This document shows, piece by piece, positions 8,476 to 16,031 of a DNA stretch of 24,465 nt. How positions within the stretch are numbered: position 1 is the first letter of the stretch; each line of letters begins with the position of its first letter. The position numbers and the translations under genes are program-made. Below the pieces are notes generated by a model. That model was not told the origin of the DNA. It did no database searches and worked only from the letters and a program-made list of their open reading frames with translations. The DNA comes from an uncultured Erysipelotrichaceae bacterium (GTDB taxonomy: Bacteria > Bacillota_I > Bacilli_A > RF39 > UBA660), in contig CADBSI010000005.1 in NCBI GenBank assembly GCA_902797275.1, forward strand, positions 1-24,465, written 5' to 3'.

Positions 8476-8504
8476 AGTATAGCAAAAATTATATTTAAAG
8501 TAAA
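8476..8504 (-). promoter_or_regulatory. Promoter of the eight-gene surface operon
   Basis: On the minus strand, -35 TTTACT (8499-8504) and -10 TATACT (8476-8481) are 17 bases apart, with TGC before the -10. It lies between the terminator of the 344-residue cargo gene and the first operon gene. No comparable promoter or terminator is obvious between 8425 and 101, so all eight genes may be transcribed from here. Confidence 0.75.
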
Positions 8505-8518
8505 CCATTTATTTACAC

Positions 8519-8543
8519 AAAAAAATTGCTATTTCTAGCAATT
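8519..8543 (-). terminator. Intrinsic terminator of the 344-residue secreted protein gene
   Basis: A perfect 8-pair stem AATTGCTA/TAGCAATT (8524-8531 and 8536-8543) with loop TTTC is followed on the minus strand by seven U (8519-8525). It begins 19 bases after the stop codon of the 8563 gene and separates it from the operon promoter. Confidence 0.85.
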
Positions 8544-8562
8544 AATTTTAATATTTTAAATT

Positions 8563-9597
8563 TTATGGAGCAGGTTGAGTTGTTGTGAATTGTAAATCAT
8601 AATTAATGTTTCCACCAGAAGCAGAGTTTTCACAGTCAACATCTTGTCCTTCTACCCACATGTAAATTCTAACTTTTGTAACTCCTGCTGTTATACCAAA
8701 GATCTGAGTATAGTTTGCATTAGCAGCAGTTGTTAAATAATTTGAAGTTACTGCTTTAAATTGAGTTGCATGTTTAGTAGCATTTGCTTCTCCTACTTTA
8801 ACAGTATCAACAGGAACATCAGCCATAATTCCATCATAATTTACTCTCTCAGCATTTGGTCCTTCGGTAATAGTTAGTCCATATGTATCACGAGCATGAG
8901 CAATTGCATTAGTTTTATGAACATCATAGTTTGGTTCCCATAAATATACAGGAGATGCAGCAGCACCAGTTGTTCCTAATTTTTGAATATTTGCAACAGT
9001 ATCATCGGCAGTTGTATTTCCTAAAACAACATAAGCAACACGGCTAGCATTTTTAATTCCTTTGTCATCTTCATCAGCTGTTGTAACTTTTGAATTAGGT
9101 GTCATATAAAAGTTTGAAGTTGTATCTGATTTAATAAATAAATCAAAAGCAATAAATTTTCCAGTTGTACCATTTGCTTCTACTGATTTATTAGCACTTA
9201 AATACCAATCTCCGGCATCATTTGCAGCAACTTGTCCATAGAACATATCCATTTTACCATCATCTGTAACAGTTAATGCACTTGATACAGGCTCTAATGA
9301 TTGTGGTAATTGGTTTACAGCAGCAGCATAAGTATTAGATGCACTTGTAATATCAGTTGTTTGAATAATTGATTTCCAATTAGTTCCATCAGTTGAAACT
9401 TGAATACCATTTTGAGCAGCTATATTAACTGTAATTGTATTAACTGCAACAGTTTCATTTGATGTAAACCATGCATAAGTTGAAGTTGTTAATATTACTC
9501 CGGTAAAACATAGTAGTAATAAAAGTAATAACAACCTTCTTGATTTTCTGTGATTACTTTTTGAAGTAGTAACTACTTCTTTTTGATTTTCATTCAT
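8563..9597 (-). CDS. Major secreted SipW-cargo surface protein (TasA-like)
   Basis: 344 residues. A basic N-region (16-21) and a leucine-rich core (22-38) lead to STYAWFTSN (39-47), the A-W-F motif at the cleavage region of SipW substrates. The mature part is rich in Ala, Thr, Asn and Val and beta-rich, and its end reads VRIYMWVEGQDVDC (near 310-323) before a final amphipathic strand, as in TasA-like proteins. Bases and residues differ from the neighbours, with more G+C and Ala/Thr and few Lys/Ile, as expected of an abundant exported protein. It has its own promoter and terminator, and SD AGGAG before ATG 9597. It probably forms the main surface fibre or coat, processed by the SipW-type peptidase encoded downstream. 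Export is well supported; assembly into fibres is inference. Confidence 0.75.
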   Translation of the reverse strand: MNENQKEVVTTSKSNHRKSRRLLLLLLLLCFTGVILTTSTYAWFTSNETVAVNTITVNIAAQNGIQVSTDGTNWKSIIQTTDITSASNTYAAAVNQLPQSLEPVSSALTVTDDGKMDMFYGQVAANDAGDWYLSANKSVEANGTTGKFIAFDLFIKSDTTSNFYMTPNSKVTTADEDDKGIKNASRVAYVVLGNTTADDTVANIQKLGTTGAAASPVYLWEPNYDVHKTNAIAHARDTYGLTITEGPNAERVNYDGIMADVPVDTVKVGEANATKHATQFKAVTSNYLTTAANANYTQIFGITAGVTKVRIYMWVEGQDVDCENSASGGNINYDLQFTTTQPAP

Positions 9598-9630
9598 ATT
9601 TTCACTCCTATTTTTCTTATCTTCAAATTT

Positions 9631-9659
9631 ATAATAGCATAAAAAAAAATTACTTTCAA
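9631..9659 (-). promoter_or_regulatory. Promoter of the 344-residue secreted protein gene
   Basis: Minus-strand -35 TTGAAA (9654-9659) and -10 TATTAT (9631-9636) are 17 bases apart. TGC precedes the -10 (extended), and the spacer contains a nine-T run. A leader of about 25-30 bases follows, ending in the AGGAG ribosome site. Confidence 0.75.
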
Positions 9660-9687
9660 TAGTTGAAATCGTTTTTCTTTTCTTTAC

Positions 9688-9716
9688 AAAAAAAGTTTAC
9701 ACAAACGTGTAAACTT
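9688..9716 (-). terminator. Intrinsic terminator of the htpG-hsp20 operon
   Basis: A perfect 10-pair stem AAGTTTACAC/GTGTAAACTT (9693-9702 and 9707-9716) with a 4-base loop, followed on the minus strand by seven U (9688-9694). It starts 5 bases after the hsp20 stop codon. Confidence 0.9.
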
Positions 9717-9721
9717 AAAAA

Positions 9722-10093
9722 CTAATCAATTAATATTTGTTTTTTATGAGTTTCAACTTTTTCAGGAATAATTAAATGTAATGTTCCATTTTTAAAGTCA
9801 GCTTTAATGTTATCTTCATCAATATCTCCAAAATAGAAAGATCTTTCAAGTTTTCTATATTTTCTTTCATGACGAAGATATTTTTTGTTTTCATCATGGC
9901 ATTCTTTACTTTCAGCCTTAATTGTAATTGTTCCTTTATGACATTCAATATGAATATCTTCTTTATTAAATCCTGGAATATCAACATCTACATGATATTT
10001 ATTATCTTTTTGATAAACATCAGCATTCATTCCCATTCCTTTCAATTCCTTCTCATCAAATAAATCATCTAACATAAATCTTGCTGGTAACAT
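9722..10093 (-). CDS. Small heat-shock protein (Hsp20/alpha-crystallin)
   Basis: 123 residues, a short but complete family member. The alpha-crystallin beta-sandwich spans about 26-112: VDVDIPGF (34-41) opens it, and the hallmark near its end is present as FKNGTLHLIIP (about 99-109). The C-terminal tail holds the I-x-I motif as ILI (120-122) that docks neighbouring subunits. It is an ATP-independent holdase that binds unfolding proteins in the cytoplasm. The start at 10093 has a GGAGAG ribosome site. It lies 63 bases downstream of htpG with no terminator or clear promoter between them, so it is probably co-transcribed from the CIRCE-controlled htpG promoter. A strong hairpin follows its stop. 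Confidence 0.93.
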   Translation of the reverse strand: MLPARFMLDDLFDEKELKGMGMNADVYQKDNKYHVDVDIPGFNKEDIHIECHKGTITIKAESKECHDENKKYLRHERKYRKLERSFYFGDIDEDNIKADFKNGTLHLIIPEKVETHKKQILID

Positions 10094-10156
10094 AATATCA
10101 CTCTCCTTTTTTAAATTAAATTACCATATATATTATTAACAATTATATCTATTTTA

Positions 10157-12034
10157 TTACTTAGCCATAATCTCACAGATTAAAGAAGTTAACTCAGTTG
10201 GATTTTCAACAGATAATCCTTCAATTAATCTTGCTTGGTTATATAAAATCTTGGTATATTTTTCAAGTTCCTCTGAATTAGAAGCATATAACTCTTTTAA
10301 TTTATCGGCTATTTTACTATTTTCATTTATTTCAAGTATTTTATTTGCTTTAACACTTTCACCATTTGGCATAGCATTTAAAACTTTTTCCATTTCAAGA
10401 GATACATCACCTTCACTAGTTAGGCAAACAGCATGATCTTTCAATTTATTCGTAAAACGAACATTTTTAACTTGATTATTTAAGATACTTGTCATTTTAT
10501 CTAACATACTCTTATTATCTTCATTTACTTTTTTAAGATTTTCTTTTTCCTCTTCAGTTGATAAATCAAATTCACTTGATAAAACATTCATGAACTTTTT
10601 ATCTTTATAAGTACCTAATACTTTTATAACAAATTCATCTAAGTAGTTAGTTAAGAATAAAACATTTTTATTACTATTAAGAGCATTTATAACATTTGGT
10701 AACATTTTAATCTTATCAATTGTTTCTCCACTTGCATAGTAAATTGTATCATCACTCATATCTTCTAAGTACTCATCAAGCGTAATTAGTTTTTCTTTTC
10801 TTGAAGAATAGAAAAGTAATAAATCTTGTAAAACTTCTTTATTCATACCATAACTTGAATAAATACCATATTTTAACTGTTCTCCAAAAGCTTCATAGAA
10901 TTTGATGTAATTGTCTCTTTCATTTTTTAACATATCAACAAGTTCTTTTTTAATCTTAGTTTCCAAACTTCTTGCAATTACTTTAATTTGTTTATCACTT
11001 TGCATAGTCTCTCTTGATATATTTAAAGAAATATCTTCACTATCAACTATACCTTTAACAAAACTAAAATAATCAGGTAATAAATCACTACATTTATCCA
11101 TTATCATGACACCCTTAGAATATAACATCAAGCCTTTTTCATAATCTTTGGTGTAATAATTATAAGGAGCATGTGATGGAATAAATAGTAAACTAGAATA
11201 ACTTGTTAGTCCTTCAACATCACTTTTAATAACTTTTAAAGGTTTTTCATAGTCATAGAACTTATCAGCATAAAAGTCATTATATTCTTCTTCTTTAACA
11301 TCTTTTTTATTCTTCTTCCAAATAGGAACCATACTATTTAAAGTTTTAAGTTCTTTAACTTTTATCTTTTTAGACTTATCCTTTTCATCTTCTTTTTCAG
11401 TTTCTACTTCCATTTGAATAGGATATTTTATATAATCAGAGTATTTTTTAACAATACGACTAATTGTAAAGTCTTCTAAATACTCATCATAGTTATTATC
11501 TTCAGTGTTATCTTTTAAATACAAAGTTACAACCGTTCCATTATTAGGCATTTCACTTTTAGTAATTGTGAATCCATCAGTTCCATCACTTTCCCAAAGA
11601 TAGGCATCACTCACTCCTGCTTTACGACTTAATACACTAACACGTTTACTAATCATAAAACTTGAATAAAAACCAACACCAAATTGACCAATTATTTCTA
11701 AGTTCTTCTTATCACTATTTTCTTCTTTAAATAATTCCGATCCACTCTTAGCAATAGTACCTAAATTACTTTCAAGTTCCACATCAGTCATACCAATACC
11801 ATTATCAGTTATTTTAATAGTACGATTTTCTTTATCAAGTTCAATTAATATTTTTAAATTATTAGTATCTGCTTTTAATTCTCCATTAGTTGCACTTAAA
11901 TAAACTAATTTATCAATAGCATCACTTGCATTTGATATTAATTCACGAAAAGCTATTTCTTTATTTGTATATATTGAATTAATCATCATTGATAATAATT
12001 TTTTTGATTCTGCTTTAAATTCTTTTTTCTTCAT
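10157..12034 (-). CDS. htpG: Chaperone protein HtpG (bacterial Hsp90)
   Basis: 625 residues, full bacterial Hsp90 length. The N-terminal GHKL ATPase domain (1-215) shows ELISNASDA (32-40) with the catalytic Glu and Mg-binding Asn, DNGIGM (near 77-82), and GQFGVGFYSS (about 116-125), which forms the nucleotide lid. The middle domain has SRETMQSD (about 340-347) with the Arg that contacts ATP. There is no MEEVD tail, as expected for bacteria. It is a cytosolic ATP-driven chaperone. The strong SD AGGAGG at 12040-12045 fixes the start. The promoter and a CIRCE-like operator are directly upstream, so HrcA control is likely. The Hsp20 gene follows in the same operon. Confidence 0.97.
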   Translation of the reverse strand: MKKKEFKAESKKLLSMMINSIYTNKEIAFRELISNASDAIDKLVYLSATNGELKADTNNLKILIELDKENRTIKITDNGIGMTDVELESNLGTIAKSGSELFKEENSDKKNLEIIGQFGVGFYSSFMISKRVSVLSRKAGVSDAYLWESDGTDGFTITKSEMPNNGTVVTLYLKDNTEDNNYDEYLEDFTISRIVKKYSDYIKYPIQMEVETEKEDEKDKSKKIKVKELKTLNSMVPIWKKNKKDVKEEEYNDFYADKFYDYEKPLKVIKSDVEGLTSYSSLLFIPSHAPYNYYTKDYEKGLMLYSKGVMIMDKCSDLLPDYFSFVKGIVDSEDISLNISRETMQSDKQIKVIARSLETKIKKELVDMLKNERDNYIKFYEAFGEQLKYGIYSSYGMNKEVLQDLLLFYSSRKEKLITLDEYLEDMSDDTIYYASGETIDKIKMLPNVINALNSNKNVLFLTNYLDEFVIKVLGTYKDKKFMNVLSSEFDLSTEEEKENLKKVNEDNKSMLDKMTSILNNQVKNVRFTNKLKDHAVCLTSEGDVSLEMEKVLNAMPNGESVKANKILEINENSKIADKLKELYASNSEELEKYTKILYNQARLIEGLSVENPTELTSLICEIMAK

Positions 12035-12057
12035 ATATTCCTCCTGTTAACAAGATA

Positions 12058-12086
12058 ATCATAGCACTATAAATAGCACTTGTCAA
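12058..12086 (-). promoter_or_regulatory. htpG promoter
   Basis: Minus-strand -35 TTGACA (12081-12086), a perfect hexamer, and -10 TATGAT (12058-12063) with 17-base spacing. The -35 and part of the spacer lie inside the CIRCE-like inverted repeat. The transcript would start near 12051, giving a short leader with AGGAGG. Confidence 0.85.
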
Positions 12087-12099
12087 TAGAGAGTGCTAA
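12073..12099 (-). promoter_or_regulatory. CIRCE-like operator (HrcA site)
   Basis: The minus strand reads TTAGCACTC, 9 bases, AAGTGCTAT. The left arm is identical to the CIRCE consensus and the right arm matches 7 of 9 positions of GAGTGCTAA, with the canonical 9-base spacer. It covers the -35 of the htpG promoter, so HrcA bound here would block RNA polymerase. CIRCE usually controls groE and dnaK operons; in Bacillus subtilis htpG is not a CIRCE gene. Confidence 0.8.
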
Positions 12100-12120
12100 C
12101 TTTTTTTAATTTTTTTTTTA

Positions 12121-12155
12121 AAAAAAACATATAATATTTTTATACTATATGTTTT
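12121..12155 (-). terminator. Probable terminator after the 10TM permease gene
   Basis: A 10-pair AT-rich stem AAAACATATA/TATATGTTTT (12124-12133 and 12146-12155) with a 12-base loop. On the minus strand the distal arm runs into seven U, then A-rich sequence. The stem is weak and the U-run partly belongs to it. Confidence 0.45.
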
Positions 12156-12169
12156 ATATTTTAATTATT

Positions 12170-13006
12170 TTATAAACTAAATTTAATTAAATCTAAAAGA
12201 ATTCCTATTAAAACACCTATTAAATAAATACTTAATAAAATAAATAAGTTTTCTTTTTTATCTTTATTAACTTTAAATAATACTAATATACCAATTCCTG
12301 CTCCAGTTAATAATCCTCCTATTAACATACCTGTTGTAATTACCCCACTTAAATATAACTCTGTTAAAATAATACTTGCTGAACAATTAGGAATTAAACC
12401 TACTAAACTAGCAAGAAATGGTCCAAAGAAACTATTTTTTAAAAGTATTTTACTAATTGTATCTTCTCCAATTAAATATACTAAAGTATTTAAAATAAAA
12501 GTTGTTAATAAAATATATAAACTAATTTTTAAAGTATGAATTATACTAGACTTAAATATTCCCTTTTCACAGTGGCACTCATCTCTTTTACAAATTGGTA
12601 AATCTTTTTTAATTTTATCCTTTTTTCTAAAAATTAAATCAATTAAATAACCAAATATAATACCAGTTATAACTTTAATTAAAAGAATTGTTATTATTAA
12701 TTTAAAAGATACTTTATTAGTAATTAAAATTGGTAACATTTCATCACTTGTTGATAAATAAATTGCTATAAGAGTTCCCATTGTAATATTTTTGGCTGAA
12801 AATAAATTAGTTGCCATAACTGAAAAGCCACATTGAGGAATTACTCCTACTATACTTCCTATAACTGGTCCTAATTTAGAATTTTTTAAAATATTTCTTT
12901 TTTTACTTATACTATGTTCTAAATATTCCATCAGTAAAAAAGCTACAAATAAAAAAGGTATTATTTTTAATAAATCAATAATTGTATCTAAAACTATATC
13001 TAACAT
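12170..13006 (-). CDS. Putative 10TM heavy-metal/manganese exporter (ArsP_2-like permease)
   Basis: 278 residues. About ten membrane segments are arranged as two related halves. Each half carries a G-x-IP-x-C motif: VIPQCGFS (55-62) with STSDEMLP (85-92), and LIPNCSAS (204-211) with GLLTGAGIG (231-239). This matches the putative manganese/arsenic exporter family (Pfam ArsP_2, formerly DUF2899). The loop joining the halves (127-150) is Lys-rich and holds CKRDECHC (139-146), three cysteines and a histidine that could bind a metal. It probably exports a divalent metal or an arsenic compound; the substrate is unknown. SD AAAGGTGAT precedes the ATG. It follows the small anchored protein gene by 30 bases and likely shares its promoter. 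No riboswitch was seen upstream. Confidence 0.75.
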   Translation of the reverse strand: MLDIVLDTIIDLLKIIPFLFVAFLLMEYLEHSISKKRNILKNSKLGPVIGSIVGVIPQCGFSVMATNLFSAKNITMGTLIAIYLSTSDEMLPILITNKVSFKLIITILLIKVITGIIFGYLIDLIFRKKDKIKKDLPICKRDECHCEKGIFKSSIIHTLKISLYILLTTFILNTLVYLIGEDTISKILLKNSFFGPFLASLVGLIPNCSASIILTELYLSGVITTGMLIGGLLTGAGIGILVLFKVNKDKKENLFILLSIYLIGVLIGILLDLIKFSL

Positions 13007-13036
13007 TTTATCACCTTTCTTAGGTTATCATATTTT

Positions 13037-13504
13037 TTAAAAATTAACAACTATATAACCTTGATAATTAGTATCTCCTAAATAAGAATCACTTATCCAT
13101 ACCTTTAAATCAATATTTTTTTCTTCTAAACTATTTATATTATCTAAATAAATCATTCCATCCATATTTAAAGAATTAATACCATAATTATTTATTTGAT
13201 ATTTAATATAATTATTAGTTAAATTACTATTTAAATTAGATTTCATAATATAAACCATCATCTTTTTTTTATCTAAAGTATTATTTTTTAAAGATACTTC
13301 GTATGAAGCTAAAGAATTAGTTTCTCTATCACTAACTTGTTTTAAATTATCCAACTTTATTTCATTAACAACATGAATATTATAATCATCTAAGTTATCT
13401 TGTATTCCTTTTATATTAAAATACCAATAAGTTGTACTACCAATTAAAAATATAGTAGTATAAATAATATTAATTATATAATATCTAATTAATTTATTAG
13501 ACAT
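13037..13504 (-). CDS. Small membrane-anchored extracellular protein, unknown
   Basis: 155 residues from ATG 13504, preceded by a GGGGGG ribosome site at 7 bases; an upstream in-frame TTG at 13519 would place the G-run inside the gene. One membrane segment (8-27) is followed by STTYWYF (23-29), which loosely recalls the STYAWF motif of the cargo gene at 8563. About 125 hydrophilic residues with no cysteines follow. The end, DLKVWISDSYLG then YIVVNF, resembles the W-containing last strand of TasA-like proteins, so it may be another small exported beta protein; this is a weak resemblance. It precedes the metal-exporter-like gene in what looks like a two-gene operon with a strong promoter. Confidence 0.55.
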   Translation of the reverse strand: MSNKLIRYYIINIIYTTIFLIGSTTYWYFNIKGIQDNLDDYNIHVVNEIKLDNLKQVSDRETNSLASYEVSLKNNTLDKKKMMVYIMKSNLNSNLTNNYIKYQINNYGINSLNMDGMIYLDNINSLEEKNIDLKVWISDSYLGDTNYQGYIVVNF

Positions 13505-13530
13505 AAAAATACCCCCCAAAATTCGGGAGT

Positions 13531-13559
13531 ATTATACCACATTTTTAAGTTTTTTTCAA
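13531..13559 (-). promoter_or_regulatory. Promoter of the anchored protein/permease operon
   Basis: Minus-strand -35 TTGAAA (13554-13559) and perfect -10 TATAAT (13531-13536), 17 bases apart, with TGG before the -10. The transcript would begin around 13524, leaving a leader of about 20 bases that ends in a GGGGGG ribosome site. Confidence 0.85.
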
Positions 13560-13571
13560 ATTTTAATTTTT

Positions 13572-14183
13572 TTATGCTTTTTCTTTTTTAACTATAATTG
13601 TTCCATTTACATCATAAATTGCAACACTTATTATATCTGACATATTTTCTAAATATCTATTTAGTAAATCATCAACTGAAATAAATTCTGGAATATCATC
13701 ATCATCCATAACTGGATCACATGATGCAAAGTCAATCATAAAATCTTCTATTTTTTTAACATAAGTGCCACATTCATAAGTATTATTAGAATAAAAATAT
13801 ACTATTCTATAACCATTTTTAACTGTAATATCATTATAATCATATATTAATTCTTCTAAGAATACCTCATTATTATTAATATTATTAATTTCTTTTATAC
13901 CATTTCTATTTTTCCTAGCTATGCATTTTTGATTGACATCATAAATTGCAACACTTAAAGCTTTTTCTTCTAATTCTAAAAATTTATTTAGCAAATCATC
14001 TATATTAATAAACTCAACTTTTTTGTTTTCATTCTGAAAATATTTTATAAAATCCTCAATAGTTTTAGAATATAATCCATTTTTTACTTCATGATGGTTA
14101 TTATAAAAATATACTATTCTATAACCAGAATCATAAGTTATATAATTCTTAAATGTATTTATTTTTTGTAATTTAACATCCAT
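13572..14183 (-). CDS. Unrecognised protein made of two tandem copies of one domain
   Basis: 203 residues, no signal or membrane segment. Two homologous units, residues 16-93 and 119-202, each carry GYRIVYFY, then K-IEDF, then DDLLN-(K/R)-(F/Y)LE, then SVAIYDVN and a final short strand with Lys. The unit is about 80 residues, strand-helix-helix-strand in pattern, and acidic in the second copy (DDDD at 160-163). I do not know the family. The gene lies 45 bases after the dCMP deaminase gene with its own good SD (AAGGAGTA); no convincing promoter is seen, so it probably ends the mtaB operon. No clear terminator follows. The duplication is certain, the function is unknown. Confidence 0.6.
   Translation of the reverse strand: MDVKLQKINTFKNYITYDSGYRIVYFYNNHHEVKNGLYSKTIEDFIKYFQNENKKVEFINIDDLLNKFLELEEKALSVAIYDVNQKCIARKNRNGIKEINNINNNEVFLEELIYDYNDITVKNGYRIVYFYSNNTYECGTYVKKIEDFMIDFASCDPVMDDDDIPEFISVDDLLNRYLENMSDIISVAIYDVNGTIIVKKEKA
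13578..13829 (-). repeat. Second copy of the internal protein repeat
   Basis: Encodes residues 119-202 of the duplicated-domain protein; homologous to 13905-14138. Conserved anchors are GYRIVYFY, KIEDF, DDLLN and SVAIYDVN. Confidence 0.75.
13905..14138 (-). repeat. First copy of the internal protein repeat
   Basis: Encodes residues 16-93 of the same protein. The protein copies are clearly alike, with near-identical anchor motifs, whereas the central parts differ, indicating an old duplication. Confidence 0.75.
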
Positions 14184-14228
14184 AAAAATTACTCCTTATT
14201 CAATATAAAATACTTTATATTCATTTTT

Positions 14229-14762
14229 TTAATTTACTTTTTTAAGTTCTACTAATATTTCTTCGTTTTTTATGTTAACTGGATAATACTTAACTCCACA
14301 CTCGTTAAACATTAATTTACTAGCTTTAACACTATCTGTTTCTAGTAAATTACCATCCTTGTCTTTAAATAAATCATTTAAATATATTACTTCTTTTATA
14401 CCTGATTGAATTATTAATTTAGCACACTCGTGACATGGGAATAAATCAACATAGATTTTAGCTCCTTCAAATTCTTTTCTTGAACCACGGTAATTTAAAA
14501 TAGCATTCATCTCTCCATGACAAACAAAAGCATATTTGGTATTTAACATATCACCATTTCTTTCCCAGGGAAAACATTCATCATGAAAACCATTAGGAGC
14601 TCCATTATAACCAATTGATAAAATACGATTATCCGAACTTACTATACATGCTCCTACTTGGGTTGATGGATCTTTACTACGCATTGATGAAAGTTTTGCA
14701 ATTGCCATAAAATATTCATCCCAACTTAAATAATCTTTTCTTTGTTTATTTATCTTTTTCAT
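14229..14762 (-). CDS. dCMP deaminase (ComEB-type, zinc-dependent)
   Basis: 177 residues from ATG 14762; an in-frame GTG at 14768 is possible, and neither start has an ideal SD. Numbering from the GTG, DYLSWDEYFM (12-21) and PSTQVGACIV (34-43) open the deaminase domain. HGEMNA (84-89) supplies the zinc His and catalytic Glu, and PCHEC (111-115) supplies the two zinc cysteines. GYNGAPNG (53-60) is typical of deoxycytidylate deaminases. It converts dCMP to dUMP for thymidylate synthesis; the same family includes ComEB, named from competence operons, but no competence genes are near. The start lies inside the 3' end of mtaB (17-base overlap), so the two are coupled. Confidence 0.92.
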   Translation of the reverse strand: MKKINKQRKDYLSWDEYFMAIAKLSSMRSKDPSTQVGACIVSSDNRILSIGYNGAPNGFHDECFPWERNGDMLNTKYAFVCHGEMNAILNYRGSRKEFEGAKIYVDLFPCHECAKLIIQSGIKEVIYLNDLFKDKDGNLLETDSVKASKLMFNECGVKYYPVNIKNEEILVELKKVN

Positions 14763-16023
14763 ATTCACCTACTAATTCTAAATTTTCTCTTTCTTTTATT
14801 TTAACTGATACTATTTCATTTGCTTTAATATCACCTAGTATCTTTACTTTTAAATAATTACCGGTATGACCAATAGAATAGCCATCTTTGTCCTCTTCAA
14901 TTAAAACCGAAACTGTTTTAGAAATAAAACTATCTAAATATTCTTTTTCTAAATTATTACTAACATCTATTAATCTTTTAACTCTTTCTTTTTTTATGTT
15001 TTCAGGAATTTGTTCATCCATTAAATCAGCTTTCGTTCCTTTTCTTCTTGAATAGGGAAAAACATGAATTTTTGTGAATTTTATTTTTTTACAAAAGTTA
15101 ATTGTATCTAAAAAATCTTCTTCAGTCTCTCCTGGAAAGCCAACAATTACGTCGGTTGTTAAACTAATATCTGGTCTTATTTCTCGAATTTTTTCAACTT
15201 TGTCTAAGAAATAAGGAGTTAAATATTTTCTATTCATTAAAGTTAAAATCTTATCAGATCCTGCTTGAAGAGGAATATGTAAATGGGATACTATTACCGA
15301 ATTATTTTTAAGAACATTTAAAAACTCATCATTTAACTCAGTTATTTCAATTGATGAAATTCTAAGTCTTTCTAGTCCTTCTATTTTAACAATTTCTTTT
15401 AGTAGTTCTGGAAAAGATGTTTCGATATCACTTCCATAATGACCGGTATGAATACCGGTTAAAACTACTTCTTTATAACCATTTTTTACTAAAGTGGTAA
15501 TTTCTTTAATAACTGTATCAGGATTTTTACTTCTTACTCTTCCCCTTGTATAAGGAATTATACAATACGAACAAAAGTTTTCACAACCATCTTCTATTTT
15601 AACAAAAGCTCTATGTCTACTTTCCATATTTGTTATAAACATATCTTCAAAAGTACTATCAAAATTTTCATATAATAGTCTTTTTTGTTCTCTATCTTTT
15701 AAATAAGCTTCAACTAATTCAACTACTTTTGCTTTATCTTTATTACCAATTATAATACTTACGCCATCTAATTTTATATCTTTATTTGCTTCTATCATAC
15801 AACCCATAACGACAATTACACTATTTTTATTTTCTCTTACTAATCTATGAATTACTTTTCTACTCTTGGCATCACTCATATTAGTAACGCTACAAGTATT
15901 AACAATATAAATATCAGCTATATCATTTGTTATTTCATAACCTTTATCTTTAAAACAAGATAAAATATATTCAGATTCATAAGTATTTACTTTACAACCT
16001 AAAGTAATAGCTCTTACTTTCAT
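14746..16023 (-). CDS. mtaB: tRNA t6A37 methylthiotransferase MtaB
   Basis: 425 residues. The N-terminal UPF0004 domain opens with TLGCKVN (7-13), the MtaB form of the motif, and its cluster cysteines are Cys10, Cys44 (NTCSVTN) and Cys75 (MGCM). The radical-SAM motif is CENFCSYC (147-154), followed by TRGRVRSK. GFPGETEEDF and a C-terminal TRAM domain (about 365-425) complete the architecture. It adds a methylthio group to t6A at position 37 of ANN-decoding tRNAs. SD AGAGGT before ATG 16023 overlaps the stop of the 108-residue gene, 8 bases upstream. It shares an operon with the dCMP deaminase gene. All key cysteines are present. Confidence 0.95.
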   Translation of the reverse strand: MKVRAITLGCKVNTYESEYILSCFKDKGYEITNDIADIYIVNTCSVTNMSDAKSRKVIHRLVRENKNSVIVVMGCMIEANKDIKLDGVSIIIGNKDKAKVVELVEAYLKDREQKRLLYENFDSTFEDMFITNMESRHRAFVKIEDGCENFCSYCIIPYTRGRVRSKNPDTVIKEITTLVKNGYKEVVLTGIHTGHYGSDIETSFPELLKEIVKIEGLERLRISSIEITELNDEFLNVLKNNSVIVSHLHIPLQAGSDKILTLMNRKYLTPYFLDKVEKIREIRPDISLTTDVIVGFPGETEEDFLDTINFCKKIKFTKIHVFPYSRRKGTKADLMDEQIPENIKKERVKRLIDVSNNLEKEYLDSFISKTVSVLIEEDKDGYSIGHTGNYLKVKILGDIKANEIVSVKIKERENLELVGEYEKDK

Positions 16024-16031
16024 TTTTACCT

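Noticed and set aside
13511..13530. Hairpin pairing ACTCCC with the GGGGGG ribosome site, as translational control
   Set aside because: The 5' arm lies between the -10 box and the predicted transcript start (about 13524), so it is mostly not in the RNA.
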